64,000 bases of DNA from Halolamina sediminis. Lineage in GTDB: Archaea > Halobacteriota > Halobacteria > Halobacteriales > Haloferacaceae. The notes below the pieces were generated by a model. That model ran no database searches. It was not told the origin of the DNA and saw only the letters and a program-made list of their open reading frames with translations. Where the stretch lies: contig NZ_CVUA01000001.1 in assembly GCF_001282785.1 (NCBI RefSeq), positions 2,771,859 to 2,835,858 of the forward strand, read 5' to 3'. Positions within the stretch are counted from its first letter, which is position 1; every line of letters starts with the position of its first letter. The translations under genes and the position numbers were made by a program. Of this stretch, positions 33,999 to 42,243 are shown piece after piece.

Positions 33999-34184
33999 GG
34001 TAAGGTTGATTTCTTCAACGACACGGGCGGCTACGGTTTCATTTCCACTGAGGACGCGGACGACGACGTTTTCTTCCACATGGAAGATGTCGGCGGCGAC
34101 GACCTCGAGGAAGGGCAGGAAGTTGAGTTCGACATCGAACAGGCCGACAAGGGCCCCCGCGCGACGAACCTCGTCCGCAACTAA
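33990..34184 (+). CDS. cspA: Cold-shock protein
   Basis: A 64-residue single-domain cold-shock protein that binds single-stranded RNA/DNA as a beta-barrel. RNP1 is GGYGFIST (residues 13-20) and RNP2 is DVFFHMEDV (about 26-34); the start MANGKVDFFNDTGGYGF is the canonical motif. It is highly acidic for its class, with loops enriched in Asp and Glu. It stands alone, with a well-defined promoter and palindromic upstream region. The start codon lies in a hairpin loop, which may matter for temperature response. Confidence 0.96.
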   Translation: MANGKVDFFNDTGGYGFISTEDADDDVFFHMEDVGGDDLEEGQEVEFDIEQADKGPRATNLVRN

Positions 34185-34310
34185 CGGTTTCTTCGTCGCC
34201 CCTACGGCGACAGTCCGTTTTCACGTCGACTAGCGGTAGCGTCGGCACCGTACAGCAGTTTGTCACCGAACAGCCGGAGGCTTTACTCGCCGGCGACTGC
34301 ACGATCGTCC

Positions 34311-35141
34311 ATGACCGGGAACGCGTTCGCCGCGCTGGGCAACGAGCACCGGGTCGAGATCCTGCGGACGCTCGTCGTCGCGGTCGAGAACCAGAGGACC
34401 GGGCTCCCGTTCACCGAACTCTACGATCGAACCGGGATCGACAGCAGTTCGCAGTTCTCCTACCACCTCGATCGGCTGACGACGGAGTTCGTCCGGGAAG
34501 CCGACGGCGAGTACGTCCCCACCAGCGCCGGCGAACGGGTGGTTCGGGCGATCCGGTCGGGGATCTACACCGAGGCGCCGTCGTTCGAGCCCGTGACCGT
34601 CGAGGGGGTGTGTCCGGAGTGTGCGTCGACGACGCTCCGGGCGGCGTACGACGACCCGCATCTCCGGGTCGCCTGCACCGACTGCGACGCGACCGTCGTG
34701 ACCTACGATCTCTCGCCCGCCGAGACCGAGGGCCGAGGACCGTTCGAAACGCTCGCGGCGTGTAACCGACGGGCGCTGCGGGAGTACGAGACCGCGATCG
34801 CCGGCTCCTGCCCCACCTGCAACGGGGCGACGACCGTGGCTATCGAGACCGGCCCCGACGGCGACTACGCCTGCGTCGCGGACTGCTCGCAGTGCGGGCT
34901 CAGACTGTTCGCACCCGTCGAACTCCCGCTGTTCGGCCATCCCGCAGTCATCTCGTTCTACTGGGACCGCGGTGTCGACGTGACCGACCTCCGGCTCTGG
35001 CGCTTGCCGGCGTTCATCGGCGACGTCGATCGCCGCGTGCTCGAGACGGAACCGCTCGCGTTCGCGCTCACGCTCCACCACGGCGACGCGTCGATCACGG
35101 CGCGGATCGACGCCGACGGCACGGTCTCGGTCCCCGACTGA
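34311..35141 (+). CDS. ArsR-like HTH regulator with zinc ribbons
   Basis: A 276-residue regulator. Residues 4-85 are an ArsR-type winged helix (AFAALGNEHRVEILRTLVVA, then SSSQFSYHLDRLTTEFVR). Residues about 100-140 form a zinc ribbon, CPECASTTLRAAYDDPHLRV...CTDC, and 160-205 a second, CPTCNGATTVAI...CSQCGL. The C-terminal part has FGHPAVISFYWDRGVDVTDLRLWRLP, the usual end of this haloarchaeal family. The effector is unknown. CTTTACTC 27 bp upstream supports the ATG at 34311 as a leaderless start. The ABC exporter operon follows on the same strand after its own promoter. Confidence 0.85.
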   Translation: MTGNAFAALGNEHRVEILRTLVVAVENQRTGLPFTELYDRTGIDSSSQFSYHLDRLTTEFVREADGEYVPTSAGERVVRAIRSGIYTEAPSFEPVTVEGVCPECASTTLRAAYDDPHLRVACTDCDATVVTYDLSPAETEGRGPFETLAACNRRALREYETAIAGSCPTCNGATTVAIETGPDGDYACVADCSQCGLRLFAPVELPLFGHPAVISFYWDRGVDVTDLRLWRLPAFIGDVDRRVLETEPLAFALTLHHGDASITARIDADGTVSVPD

Positions 35142-35182
35142 GCCGTCGCTCGAGAAAGTTTGAGTAACGCCGCTGTCAAAAC

Positions 35183-35229
35183 ATCAATTTGTTGATAAAC
35201 TATATCCGCTCGGCCCGCCAGTGGCGGGT
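35183..35229 (+). promoter_or_regulatory. Promoter and operator of the second ABC operon
   Basis: ATCAA-TTTG-TTGAT (35183-35196) is a perfect inverted repeat directly abutting the TATA element ACTATAT (35199-35205). The mini-ORF ATG at 35230 is 28 bp further on. Placement beside TATA suggests a repressor or activator site. Confidence 0.55.
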
Positions 35230-35280
35230 ATGGAGCGACGAGACCCGACGGAGCGGCCGAACGCAGGGGGTGGCGGCTGA
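35230..35280 (+). other. 16-codon leaderless mini-ORF coupled to ABC ATPase gene
   Basis: ATG at 35230 opens 16 codons (MERRDPTERPNAGGGG) ending in TGA that overlaps the ATPase start as TGATG. The ATG is 28 bp from the TATA element, so it should be the first codon of a leaderless mRNA. The arrangement repeats that at 27223. Confidence 0.5.
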
Positions 35281-36203
35281 TGGCGGCGATCGAGACGCGC
35301 GGGCTGACCAAGCGCTACGGCGACGACGTGTACGCCGTCGACGATCTGGATCTGACGGTCCCGGAGGGCGAAGTGTTCGGCTTCCTCGGCCCCAACGGCG
35401 CCGGGAAGTCGACGACCATCGACGTACTGCTGGACTACGTCCGACCCACCGCTGGCACGGCGACGGTCCTGGGCTACGACGCCCAGTCCGAGGCCGACGC
35501 GGTCCACGAGCGCGTGGGGGTGCTTCCCGACGGCTACAGCCTCTACGATCGTCTCTCCGGCCGCGAACACCTCTCGTACGCGATCGACCTGAAGGACGCC
35601 GCCGACGACCCGGACGAACTACTCCGTCGGGTGGGGTTGGACGAGACGGCCGGAAAGCGGCGGGCAGGCGCCTACTCGAAGGGGATGCGCCAGCGCCTCG
35701 CGCTCGGGATCGCGCTCGTGGGCGACCCCGAGCTACTGATCCTCGACGAGCCGTCCTCGGGGCTTGACCCAGACGGGATCCGAGACATCCGAGAGATCAC
35801 GCGGGACCACGCCGAGTCGGGCGGAACGGTGTTCTTCTCGAGTCACGTGCTGAGTCAGGTCGAAGCGGTCTGTGATCGAGTGGGGATTCTCAGTCGCGGG
35901 CGATTGGTGGCAACCGACACAATCGACGGGCTCCGAGAGACGCTGGGTACCGGCGCGACGCTCAGCGTCACCGTCGACACGCTGCCAGCCGATCTCGACG
36001 TGGGTGCGATCGAAGGGGTCTCCGCAGTGACCGTCGACGGGACCACCATCACCGCGACCTGCACCGAACCGGCGGCCAAACTCCGGGTGCTCGACGCGGT
36101 CCGGGACAGCGAGAGCGACCTGCTCGACTTCGAGGCCCGCGAAGCGTCGCTCGAGGACCTGTTCCGGGCGTACGTCCACCCCGAGACGGAGGCCCCGCGA
36201 TGA
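35280..36203 (+). CDS. ABC-2 type exporter ATP-binding protein
   Basis: A 307-residue ATPase: Walker A GFLGPNGAGKSTTIDVL (near residue 36), Q-loop, signature AYSKGMRQRLALGIALVG, Walker B LLILDEPSSGLDPDG and H-loop FFSSHVLSQVEAVC. A C-terminal domain of about 85 residues (TLSVTVDTLPADLDVG...LEDLFRAYV) follows, as in drug/lipid and NosF-type exporters. It overlaps the permease gene by 4 bp (ATGA). The operon has no other genes, so the cargo is unknown. Confidence 0.93.
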   Translation: MAAIETRGLTKRYGDDVYAVDDLDLTVPEGEVFGFLGPNGAGKSTTIDVLLDYVRPTAGTATVLGYDAQSEADAVHERVGVLPDGYSLYDRLSGREHLSYAIDLKDAADDPDELLRRVGLDETAGKRRAGAYSKGMRQRLALGIALVGDPELLILDEPSSGLDPDGIRDIREITRDHAESGGTVFFSSHVLSQVEAVCDRVGILSRGRLVATDTIDGLRETLGTGATLSVTVDTLPADLDVGAIEGVSAVTVDGTTITATCTEPAAKLRVLDAVRDSESDLLDFEAREASLEDLFRAYVHPETEAPR

Positions 36204-37036
36204 ACGCGATCGTGATCGCCCGGAAGGAGTTCGACGACGCGCGTCGCTCGCGGCTGTTCGTGGCGCTCGTCGCCTTCGTCGCGCTGTTCGTCGCCGCGAC
36301 GATGGGGGTCCCGTTGCTGGTGCCGGCGTTGGGTGCCGACCCGCTACAGGGGCTGGGCGCCGCCAGCGAGTTCGCCGCGATCCTGGTCCCGATCGTGGCG
36401 CTGGTCGCCGCCTACCTCGCCGTCGCCGGCGAGCGGGAGTCGGGGAGCCTCCGGATCCTGTTGGGGTTAGAGCCCGATCGGCGGACGGTCGTGCTCGGGA
36501 AGTTCCTCGGTCGCGGGGCCGTCGTCGCGCTCGGCGTGGGTGCGGGGTTCCTGCTCGCCGGCGTCGTCGGCTGGGCGCTGTACGGCGGCCTGCCCGTGAC
36601 CGCGTTCCTCGCGGTGACGGCGCTGACGGCCGGACTGGGTGTCGCGTCCGTCGGCATCGCGGTGGGGATCTCGGCGGCGACGGCCACCCGCTCGCGAGCG
36701 ATGACCGTGGGTATCGCCGCCTATCTCGGGCTGACGCTGCTGTGGGATCTGCTGCCACAGGGGCTCCACCTCGCGATCGTCGGGTCGGCGCCCGGTGCGT
36801 CGGTACCGGCGTGGTTCGTGTTCCTCCAAGGGCTCAGCCCCTCCGGCGCCTACAGTGCGCTCGTGATGGCGGCCATCGCTTCGACGAGCGGCGAGTACCC
36901 GGGGATCACGGCGAACGTCGTGCCCCCGGTTCCGGCGTACGTCGAGTGGCCCGCGTTCGCCGCGATCCTGCTCGCGTGGACGGTCGTCCCGCTGCTGGTC
37001 GGCGGCGCGTTGTTCGTCCGGGCGGATCTGAACTGA
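36200..37036 (+). CDS. ABC-2 type permease
   Basis: A 278-residue permease with six predicted helices and the ABC-2/NosY start MNAIVIARKEFDDARRSRLFVALVAFVAL. Between TM2 and TM3 lies the typical cytoplasmic AGERESGSLRILLGLEPDRRTVVLGKFLGR, whose ERESGSL/GKFLGR pattern is diagnostic for NosY-like permeases. The extracellular loop before the last helix has SPSGAYSALVMAAIASTSGEYPG. It pairs with the overlapping ATPase gene to form a homodimeric exporter. Confidence 0.9.
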   Translation: MNAIVIARKEFDDARRSRLFVALVAFVALFVAATMGVPLLVPALGADPLQGLGAASEFAAILVPIVALVAAYLAVAGERESGSLRILLGLEPDRRTVVLGKFLGRGAVVALGVGAGFLLAGVVGWALYGGLPVTAFLAVTALTAGLGVASVGIAVGISAATATRSRAMTVGIAAYLGLTLLWDLLPQGLHLAIVGSAPGASVPAWFVFLQGLSPSGAYSALVMAAIASTSGEYPGITANVVPPVPAYVEWPAFAAILLAWTVVPLLVGGALFVRADLN

Positions 37037-37060
37037 CCGACGGGGAACGACGAACCCGAA

Positions 37061-37474
37061 TCAGGCGCCGGCGGTCGGACGCGACCGACCGGTGCGGCGG
37101 GCCAGCCAGCCGCCGACGTACGCCCCGAGCGCGCCCAGCAGTATCGAGAGTGCCACCCCGAGCACCGCGAAGACGACGCTCCCGACGCTGGCTGCGACGA
37201 GGAACCACCACGGGCCGGTCAGTTCGGGCACCAGTAACACCATCTCCGCGACGATCCAGAACACCGCGAGCCCGCCGACGAACCCGGTCCGGGCGCCGAC
37301 GCGGTCGGCGTTGTCGGTCAGGTAGCCGGCGATCAGCCCCGCGATCACGACCGGCCAGAGCGACATCGTCGAGTCGGACTGGAGGTAGCTCACGAGCGAG
37401 AACGGGATCGACGCGACGCCGAGAAACAGCGGAACGCGCCAATCTCGGGGGACGGAGGGAACGGTTGGGGACAC
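37061..37474 (-). CDS. DUF5518-type membrane protein
   Basis: A 137-residue protein with four transmembrane segments and the family pattern PVVIAGLIAGYLTDNADRVG followed by RTGFVGGLAVFW. It matches haloarchaeal DUF5518 proteins as I recall them. GTG start; no ATG is available. It stands between the ABC permease (convergent) and hisH. Function unknown. Confidence 0.7.
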   Translation of the reverse strand: MSPTVPSVPRDWRVPLFLGVASIPFSLVSYLQSDSTMSLWPVVIAGLIAGYLTDNADRVGARTGFVGGLAVFWIVAEMVLLVPELTGPWWFLVAASVGSVVFAVLGVALSILLGALGAYVGGWLARRTGRSRPTAGA

Positions 37475-37534
37475 AGCGGGCGTTCGTGTCGGGCGCCCAT
37501 AACTCTCCCGCAGCGTTTCACGCTCGAAAACGCC

Positions 37535-38188
37535 TCAGCAGAGGTCGACGAAGTTCTTCAGGATCGTGAGCCCGGTTTCCCCGCTCTTCTCGGGGTGGAA
37601 CTGCGTGCCGAACACCGTGCCGTCGTCGTTGGTGACGATCGCGGGGAACGTGACGCCGTAGTCGGTCTCCGCGACGATCGCGTCGTCGTCCTCCGGGTCG
37701 GCGTAGTAGGAGTGGACGAAGTAGGCGTGCTCGCCGTCGACGGAGCCGCCGCGGCCCCCCTCGACGCCGGCCACGAGGGGGTGCTCGCGGGTCACGTCGA
37801 GCTCGTTCCAACCCATGTGCGGGACTTTCTGGTCGCCGCGGAAGCGGACGTTCGTGCCCGGGACGAAGCCGAGCCCCTCGACGGCGCCCTGCCCCTCGTG
37901 GTCGGCCTCCTCGCTCTCGGAGAGCAGCATCTGCATGCCGAGGCAGATGCCGAACAGCGGGCGTTCGGAGGCGGCCACGTCTTCGAGCGCGTCGCGGTAC
38001 GGGTCGGCGTTCTCCATCCCCTCGCGGAACGCGCCGACGCCGGGCAGCACCACGCCGTCGGCGTCGTCGAACCGCTCGGGGTCGTCCGAGATCGTCACCG
38101 ACGCGCCCGCCCGCTCCAGCCCTTTCGTGACGCTGCGAAGGTTGCCGAGGCCGTAGTCGACGACGACCACGTCGGCGTGGGAGTCCAT
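37535..38188 (-). CDS. hisH: Imidazole glycerol phosphate synthase, glutaminase subunit
   Basis: A 217-residue class I glutamine amidotransferase that supplies ammonia to HisF in histidine biosynthesis. Visible are the start VVVVDYGLGNLRSVTKGLE, VVLPGVGAFREGM (oxyanion strand), nucleophile Cys in LFGICLGMQMLLS (near 82), the PHMGWN motif that contacts HisF, and the His-Glu of the triad in FGTQFHPEKSG (near 200). A Gly-rich loop (EGGRGGSVDGEH) is slightly expanded. hisF is not adjacent, as usual in haloarchaea, where his genes are scattered. Confidence 0.96.
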   Translation of the reverse strand: MDSHADVVVVDYGLGNLRSVTKGLERAGASVTISDDPERFDDADGVVLPGVGAFREGMENADPYRDALEDVAASERPLFGICLGMQMLLSESEEADHEGQGAVEGLGFVPGTNVRFRGDQKVPHMGWNELDVTREHPLVAGVEGGRGGSVDGEHAYFVHSYYADPEDDDAIVAETDYGVTFPAIVTNDDGTVFGTQFHPEKSGETGLTILKNFVDLC

Positions 38189-38276
38189 ACGCGAGCCTGC
38201 GGTACGGGCGCTCAAGTGACTTTCCGTCGCGGCCACGCGGAACCCTCAAGTCGCCGATGGATCAACGTGGGGGAAG

Positions 38277-38690
38277 ATGGAGCCGCGAACGATCGCCCTG
38301 CTGGGGCTCCTCGGCGCTCTCGTCGGCTATCGACTGCTCGATCGGCGACTGGACGAGCGGCCGTCGGGGCTGCTGACTGTCGGGGTCGCTCTCGTCGCCG
38401 GGGCACTTCTGCTCGCGTTCGCGCCCGACAGCCTGAACGCCGAACTCACCGTCTCGCTGCTGCTGCTCGGCCTGCTCGGAGCCGCGCAGGTCGTCGGGAG
38501 CGACGTCTCGGTGTCGACGCGAGCGTTCGGCGCACTCGCCCTGGCAGTCGCTGCCGGGCTGGTCGTCCTCGACCTGGCGCTGTTCGACAGCGGCCGTTCG
38601 GTGATCGGCGCGGCTCTGATCGGACTGGTGGGGCTGCTCTGTCTGCTCCGGCCCGACGCCGTGGAGCAGGCTGGCGAGATCGCCGAGTAG
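38277..38690 (+). CDS. Small polytopic membrane protein
   Basis: A 137-residue hydrophobic protein with four to five helices separated by short charged turns (GYRLLDRRLDERPSG, FAPDSLNAE, GSDVSVSTR, LFDSGRS). It is divergent from hisH and followed by the methyltransferase gene. No motif allows a function to be stated; composition and codon use support it as a real gene. Confidence 0.65.
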   Translation: MEPRTIALLGLLGALVGYRLLDRRLDERPSGLLTVGVALVAGALLLAFAPDSLNAELTVSLLLLGLLGAAQVVGSDVSVSTRAFGALALAVAAGLVVLDLALFDSGRSVIGAALIGLVGLLCLLRPDAVEQAGEIAE

Positions 38691-38750
38691 TTTGTGCTAG
38701 TGTCACAGACTCGCACAACAGTCAGGGGCCTCCCGATCGTATCCAGAGCC

Positions 38751-39470
38751 ATGGCCGACCCGTACGGGCGAGCGATCCGCGACCACTACCGCGGCGAGCG
38801 GGCCGAGCCGCTGATCGACCGCGACGGCGACGAGACCCGCGAACACGCCATCGAGGAGTTCTACTTCGGCGACCACCGGCCCGACGAGTGGTTCGAGCCG
38901 CGCGTCGCCGGGCCGCTGCTGGACATGGGTGCCGGCGCGGGCCGGGACGCGCTGTACTTCCAAGAACGGGTCGAGACCGTCGCGATCGACCCCAGCGAGC
39001 ACCTCGTCGAGACGATGCGCGACCGCGGCATCGAGGACGCCCGCGTCGGCGACATGTTCGCGCTCCGGAAGCAGTTCGATCGGGACCGCTTCGACGCCGT
39101 GCTGTCGATCGGCTCGCAGCTCCAGCTCGCCCCGAGCCAGCACGCGCTGCGGGCGTTCCTTGCGGATCTCGCACACGTCACGACGGCGGACGCGACGGCG
39201 ATGCTCGACGGCTACAAACCCGAGTTCGCGGTCGAGGTCGACCTGTTCGCCGTGCGCGACGACCCGGAACCGGGGGTAGCCCGCCGCGTGTTCCACAGCG
39301 AGTACGAGGGCGACGTGGGGGAGACGCTGCTGTTCCGGCTGTTCTCCGTCGAGCGGTTGCGGAACGCGACCGTCGGCACGCCGTGGGAACTCGTCGACAC
39401 CGCCGACGGGCACCCCGAAAGCGACGAGGAGTCGGTGATGTGGCGCGCGCTCCTGGAGAAGCCGGAGTAG
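38751..39470 (+). CDS. SAM-dependent methyltransferase
   Basis: A 239-residue class I methyltransferase. Motif I is PLLDMGAGAGRDALYF (about residues 55-70), the acidic end of beta2 is VAIDPSEHLVE, motif II-like VGDMFALRK and FDAVLSIGSQLQLAPS follow (about 100-125). The N-terminal cap has RAIRDHYRGERAEPLIDRDGD. The closest recognisable type is a small-molecule methyltransferase, substrate unknown. It converges on the uracil-DNA glycosylase gene across the 34/35-bp tandem array. Confidence 0.85.
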   Translation: MADPYGRAIRDHYRGERAEPLIDRDGDETREHAIEEFYFGDHRPDEWFEPRVAGPLLDMGAGAGRDALYFQERVETVAIDPSEHLVETMRDRGIEDARVGDMFALRKQFDRDRFDAVLSIGSQLQLAPSQHALRAFLADLAHVTTADATAMLDGYKPEFAVEVDLFAVRDDPEPGVARRVFHSEYEGDVGETLLFRLFSVERLRNATVGTPWELVDTADGHPESDEESVMWRALLEKPE

Positions 39471-39493
39471 TCAGGGACCCCACGAACCGATCG

Positions 39494-39716
39494 TCGCCCG
39501 CGGCGTCAGTAAGTCGCTGCGGGGACAGCCACCCGCGGCGTCAGTAAGTCGCTGCGGGGACGGTCACCCGCGGCGTCAGTAGTCGCTGCGGGAACGGCCA
39601 CCCGCGGCGTCAGTAAGTCGCTGCGGGGACGGCCACCCGCAGCGTCAGTAGTCGCTGCGGGAACGGCCACCCGCGGCGTCAGTAAGTCACTGCGGGGACG
39701 GCCACCCGCAGCGTCA
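39494..39716 (-). repeat. 34/35-bp tandem array anchored on the UDG stop codon
   Basis: Seven units with starts (GTCAGT) at 39505, 39540, 39575, 39609, 39644, 39678 and 39713, i.e. spacing 35, 35, 34, 35, 34, 35. The last one contains the TGA of the glycosylase gene. Long (AGTAAGT) and short (AGTAGT) units alternate, indicating growth by a 69-bp dimer. Each unit folds: CCCGCAGCG-TCAGTAGT-CGCTGCGGG at 39636-39661 is a perfect 9-bp stem, the others have one wobble. There are no unique spacers. Confidence 0.88.
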
Positions 39717-40304
39717 GTAGTCGCCCAGCCGGGACTGCCCGTCCTCGCCGTCGGCGACGCCGGCGAGGTCGGCCGCACGAGCGATCGCCTCCGAGAACGT
39801 GTCCCGCTGGGAGGCGTCGTACAGCGTCGCCGCCGGGTGTACCGAGACCAGCACGCGCTGGGAGCGGTCGCCGACGCGGGCGTCCTGTACGTCGCCCGCC
39901 TCCGTCGTCACCGCCACGTCGCGGTCGAGGAGGTGCTCGCTGGGCACTTTCCCGAGCGTGACCACCAGCTCCGGGTCGACGGCCTCGATCTCGCGGTCGA
40001 GGTAGCCCCGGCAGTTCGACAGCTCCTCCTTGTGGGGGTCGCGGTTCTCCGGCGGTCGACAGCGCACGCAGTTGGTGATCCGGACGTCCGATCGCGCGAG
40101 CCCGGCATCCCGGAGCGCCTCGTCGAGCACGTCGCCCGAGCGGCCGATGAACGGCTCGCCGCCCTCGTCCTCCTGCTGGCCGGGCGCTTCACCGAGAAAC
40201 AGCAGGTCGGCGTCGGCGGGCCCGACGCCGTCGACGATGCGACTCCGCGACTCGACGAGCGCGGGACAGCGCTCGCAGGACTCCACACAGAGACCGTCGC
40301 TCAT
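39714..40304 (-). CDS. Uracil-DNA glycosylase, family 4 (Fe-S)
   Basis: A 196-residue family 4 UDG that removes uracil from DNA, important where cytosine deamination is frequent. Four Cys for a 4Fe-4S cluster appear at CVESCERC (from Cys6, Cys10, Cys13), NCVRCRPPENRDP and LSNCRGYL. Catalytic motif A is LFLGEAPGQQEDEGGEPF (about 36-53) and motif B is VSVHPAATLY (His near 162). Length is typical. The gene ends inside the tandem array, and its last residues GDY match the codons repeated in the array. Confidence 0.93.
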   Translation of the reverse strand: MSDGLCVESCERCPALVESRSRIVDGVGPADADLLFLGEAPGQQEDEGGEPFIGRSGDVLDEALRDAGLARSDVRITNCVRCRPPENRDPHKEELSNCRGYLDREIEAVDPELVVTLGKVPSEHLLDRDVAVTTEAGDVQDARVGDRSQRVLVSVHPAATLYDASQRDTFSEAIARAADLAGVADGEDGQSRLGDY

Positions 40305-40404
40305 ACCGGATGGGGGGCGGCGACCGGCTTGAAGGGTGGCGCTTCGTTCCGGCAACGTCGGCGGGCGCCGGAAGCTTGGAGTCAGTACGGGCGGAGGCAC
40401 GACC

Positions 40405-41418
40405 ATGATCCCCATCATCGACGGCCACAACGACACGCTGCTCGCGGCGACCAGCGACCGCGCTGGCGGCGACTTCCTCGGTAGCGAGCCCACCGACGGC
40501 CATTTGGACCTCGCCCGCGCGGGGGAGGCCGGACTCGCGGCCGGGATCTTCGCCGCATTCGTCCCGAACGAGGAGGAGATGGGCGACTGGCGCGAGCTCC
40601 CGCCGGCGGTCGATCCGGAACGTGCCCGCCGGATCGTCGACGAGCAGTTCGAAACGCTGCAGGAGTGGGCCGAGGCGACCGACCGCTTCCGTGTGATCGG
40701 CGATATCGACGATCTCGACGCCTGTCTCGCCGGTGACGCGGTCGGCGGGATTCCCCATATCGAGGGCGCCGGTGCCGTCGACCCGGACCTCGTAAATCTC
40801 GAATCGCTATACGAAACCGGGCTACGATCGCTCGGGCTCGTCTGGTCGCGGCCCAACGCCTTCGCCCACGGCGTCCCCTTCGAGCACGACGCGACGCCCG
40901 ATATCGGGCCGGGGCTGACCGACGCGGGGTTCGATCTGGTCGATGCCTGCGAGGATCGGGGGATCGTGGTCGACCTCGCACACCTGAACGCCGCGGGCTT
41001 CTGGGACGTGGCAGAGACCGTCGATTCGCCGCTGGTGGTCTCCCACGCCGGCGCACACGGCGTCTCGCCGGCGTCGCGAAACCTCACCGACGAGCAGTTG
41101 CACGCCGTCGCCGACAGCGGTGGGATCGTCGGCTGTACGTTCGGAACCGCCCATCTCCGGCCGGACGGGGAACGCGGGAAGGACGCCGAGCTATCGACGC
41201 TGTTGGATCACATCGAGTACTTCGCCGACCGGATGGGCGTCGAGCACGTCGGGCTCGGGTCGGATTTCGACGGGGCAACCGTGCCGGAGGCCGTCGGGGA
41301 CGTGACGGGGCTCCGGGACGTGCTCGACGGACTCGAAGCCCGAGGGTTCGACCGCCCGGAGCGAGAAGCGATCGCGGCCGGCAACTGGCGGCGAGTGCTC
41401 GGGGAGTGGTGGCAGTGA
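40405..41418 (+). CDS. Membrane dipeptidase-like peptidase, family M19
   Basis: A 337-residue amidohydrolase-fold dipeptidase. Metal ligands are present: DGHND (His8, Asp10), the bridging Glu in GGIPHIEGAGAVD (near 119), His in VVSHAGAHG (near 213) and a second conserved His region. LGLVWSRPNAFAHGV and HVGLGSDFDGATVPEA (with its Asp) are family hallmarks. There is no signal peptide, so it acts in the cytoplasm, probably on dipeptides (possibly D-amino-acid containing). It is divergent from the glycosylase gene. Confidence 0.92.
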   Translation: MIPIIDGHNDTLLAATSDRAGGDFLGSEPTDGHLDLARAGEAGLAAGIFAAFVPNEEEMGDWRELPPAVDPERARRIVDEQFETLQEWAEATDRFRVIGDIDDLDACLAGDAVGGIPHIEGAGAVDPDLVNLESLYETGLRSLGLVWSRPNAFAHGVPFEHDATPDIGPGLTDAGFDLVDACEDRGIVVDLAHLNAAGFWDVAETVDSPLVVSHAGAHGVSPASRNLTDEQLHAVADSGGIVGCTFGTAHLRPDGERGKDAELSTLLDHIEYFADRMGVEHVGLGSDFDGATVPEAVGDVTGLRDVLDGLEARGFDRPEREAIAAGNWRRVLGEWWQ

Positions 41419-41469
41419 CACGACCACTCGGGGAGAAAGTTTAAACCGAACAGCGGGGAGAAACAACGT

Positions 41470-42243
41470 ATGGTCGAAGCGCTGGCGGTCGCGAGTGGGA
41501 AGGGCGGGGTGGGGAAGACCACCAGCACGCTCGCGCTGGGCATGGCGCTCGCCGACGACCACGACGTGACGGTCGTCGACGCCGACACCGGGATGGCGAA
41601 CCTCTGTTTCCACACCGGGCTCGCGGACGCTGACACCACGCTGCAGGACCTGCTGCTGGCCGACGCCGACGCAGCGGTCGAGGACGCGGTGTACGAACGG
41701 TTCGGGCTCTCGCTCGTCCCCTGTGGCACCTCCCTCGCCGCGTTCCGCGACGCCGACGCGACCCGACTCCGCGAGGTGGTCGCCGAGCTCGCGACCGGCA
41801 CCGACGTTCTCCTCTTCGACTCCGCGGCGGCGCTTGGCTCGCAGTCGGCGGTGCTTCCGCTGGTGCTCGCGGACCGTACGGTGGTCGTGCTCCAGCCGAC
41901 GATTCCGTCGCTGTCGGACGGCCTGAAGGTGCAGGAGTACGCTCGATCCTACGGTACCGAGACTGCCGGCGTGCTGTTCAACCGCGTACAGGACGACGAA
42001 GCGATCGACCGTGTCGCCGAGCAGGCCGAGCAGTACTTCGGCGGGCCGACGCTTGCGACGGTGCCCGAGAGCGACGCCGCGCGGGCGGCCCGGCGGGCGG
42101 GCGAACCCCTGCTCGCGTACGCGCCCGACTCCGCGGCGGCGGCGGCGTACCGGCGGGCGGCCGACCGCCTCGATCTGCGGGACGGCGACGAGGGAGCGGT
42201 CGCCGAACGGTTCCGCTCGGCGGTGATCCCCGAGCCCCCATGA
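41470..42243 (+). CDS. MinD/ParA-family ATPase
   Basis: A 257-residue deviant-Walker ATPase: VASGKGGVGKTTSTLAL (Lys11 and Lys16-like), switch I VVDADTGMANLCFHTGL, Walker B-like VLLFDSAAALGSQSAV (the usual DTPAG is DSAAA), and an NR-type adenine loop FNRVQDDEA. MinD proteins polarise cell machinery such as archaella or pili in haloarchaea. There is no clear C-terminal membrane-targeting helix. GTTTAAAC 28 bp upstream supports a leaderless start. It overlaps the next gene by 4 bp (ATGA), suggesting a functional pair. Confidence 0.9.
   Translation: MVEALAVASGKGGVGKTTSTLALGMALADDHDVTVVDADTGMANLCFHTGLADADTTLQDLLLADADAAVEDAVYERFGLSLVPCGTSLAAFRDADATRLREVVAELATGTDVLLFDSAAALGSQSAVLPLVLADRTVVVLQPTIPSLSDGLKVQEYARSYGTETAGVLFNRVQDDEAIDRVAEQAEQYFGGPTLATVPESDAARAARRAGEPLLAYAPDSAAAAAYRRAADRLDLRDGDEGAVAERFRSAVIPEPP

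Noticed and set aside
39494..39716. Regularly spaced repeats of 34-36 bp that look like a CRISPR array (also 32905-33036)
   Set aside because: Units are contiguous with no unique spacers and no cas genes are nearby; they are minisatellites.
39506..39778. 90-codon minus-strand frame with a 23-residue repeat across the tandem array
   Set aside because: It is the translation of the 69-bp dimer repeat in a frame different from the glycosylase gene, with no promoter or homology.
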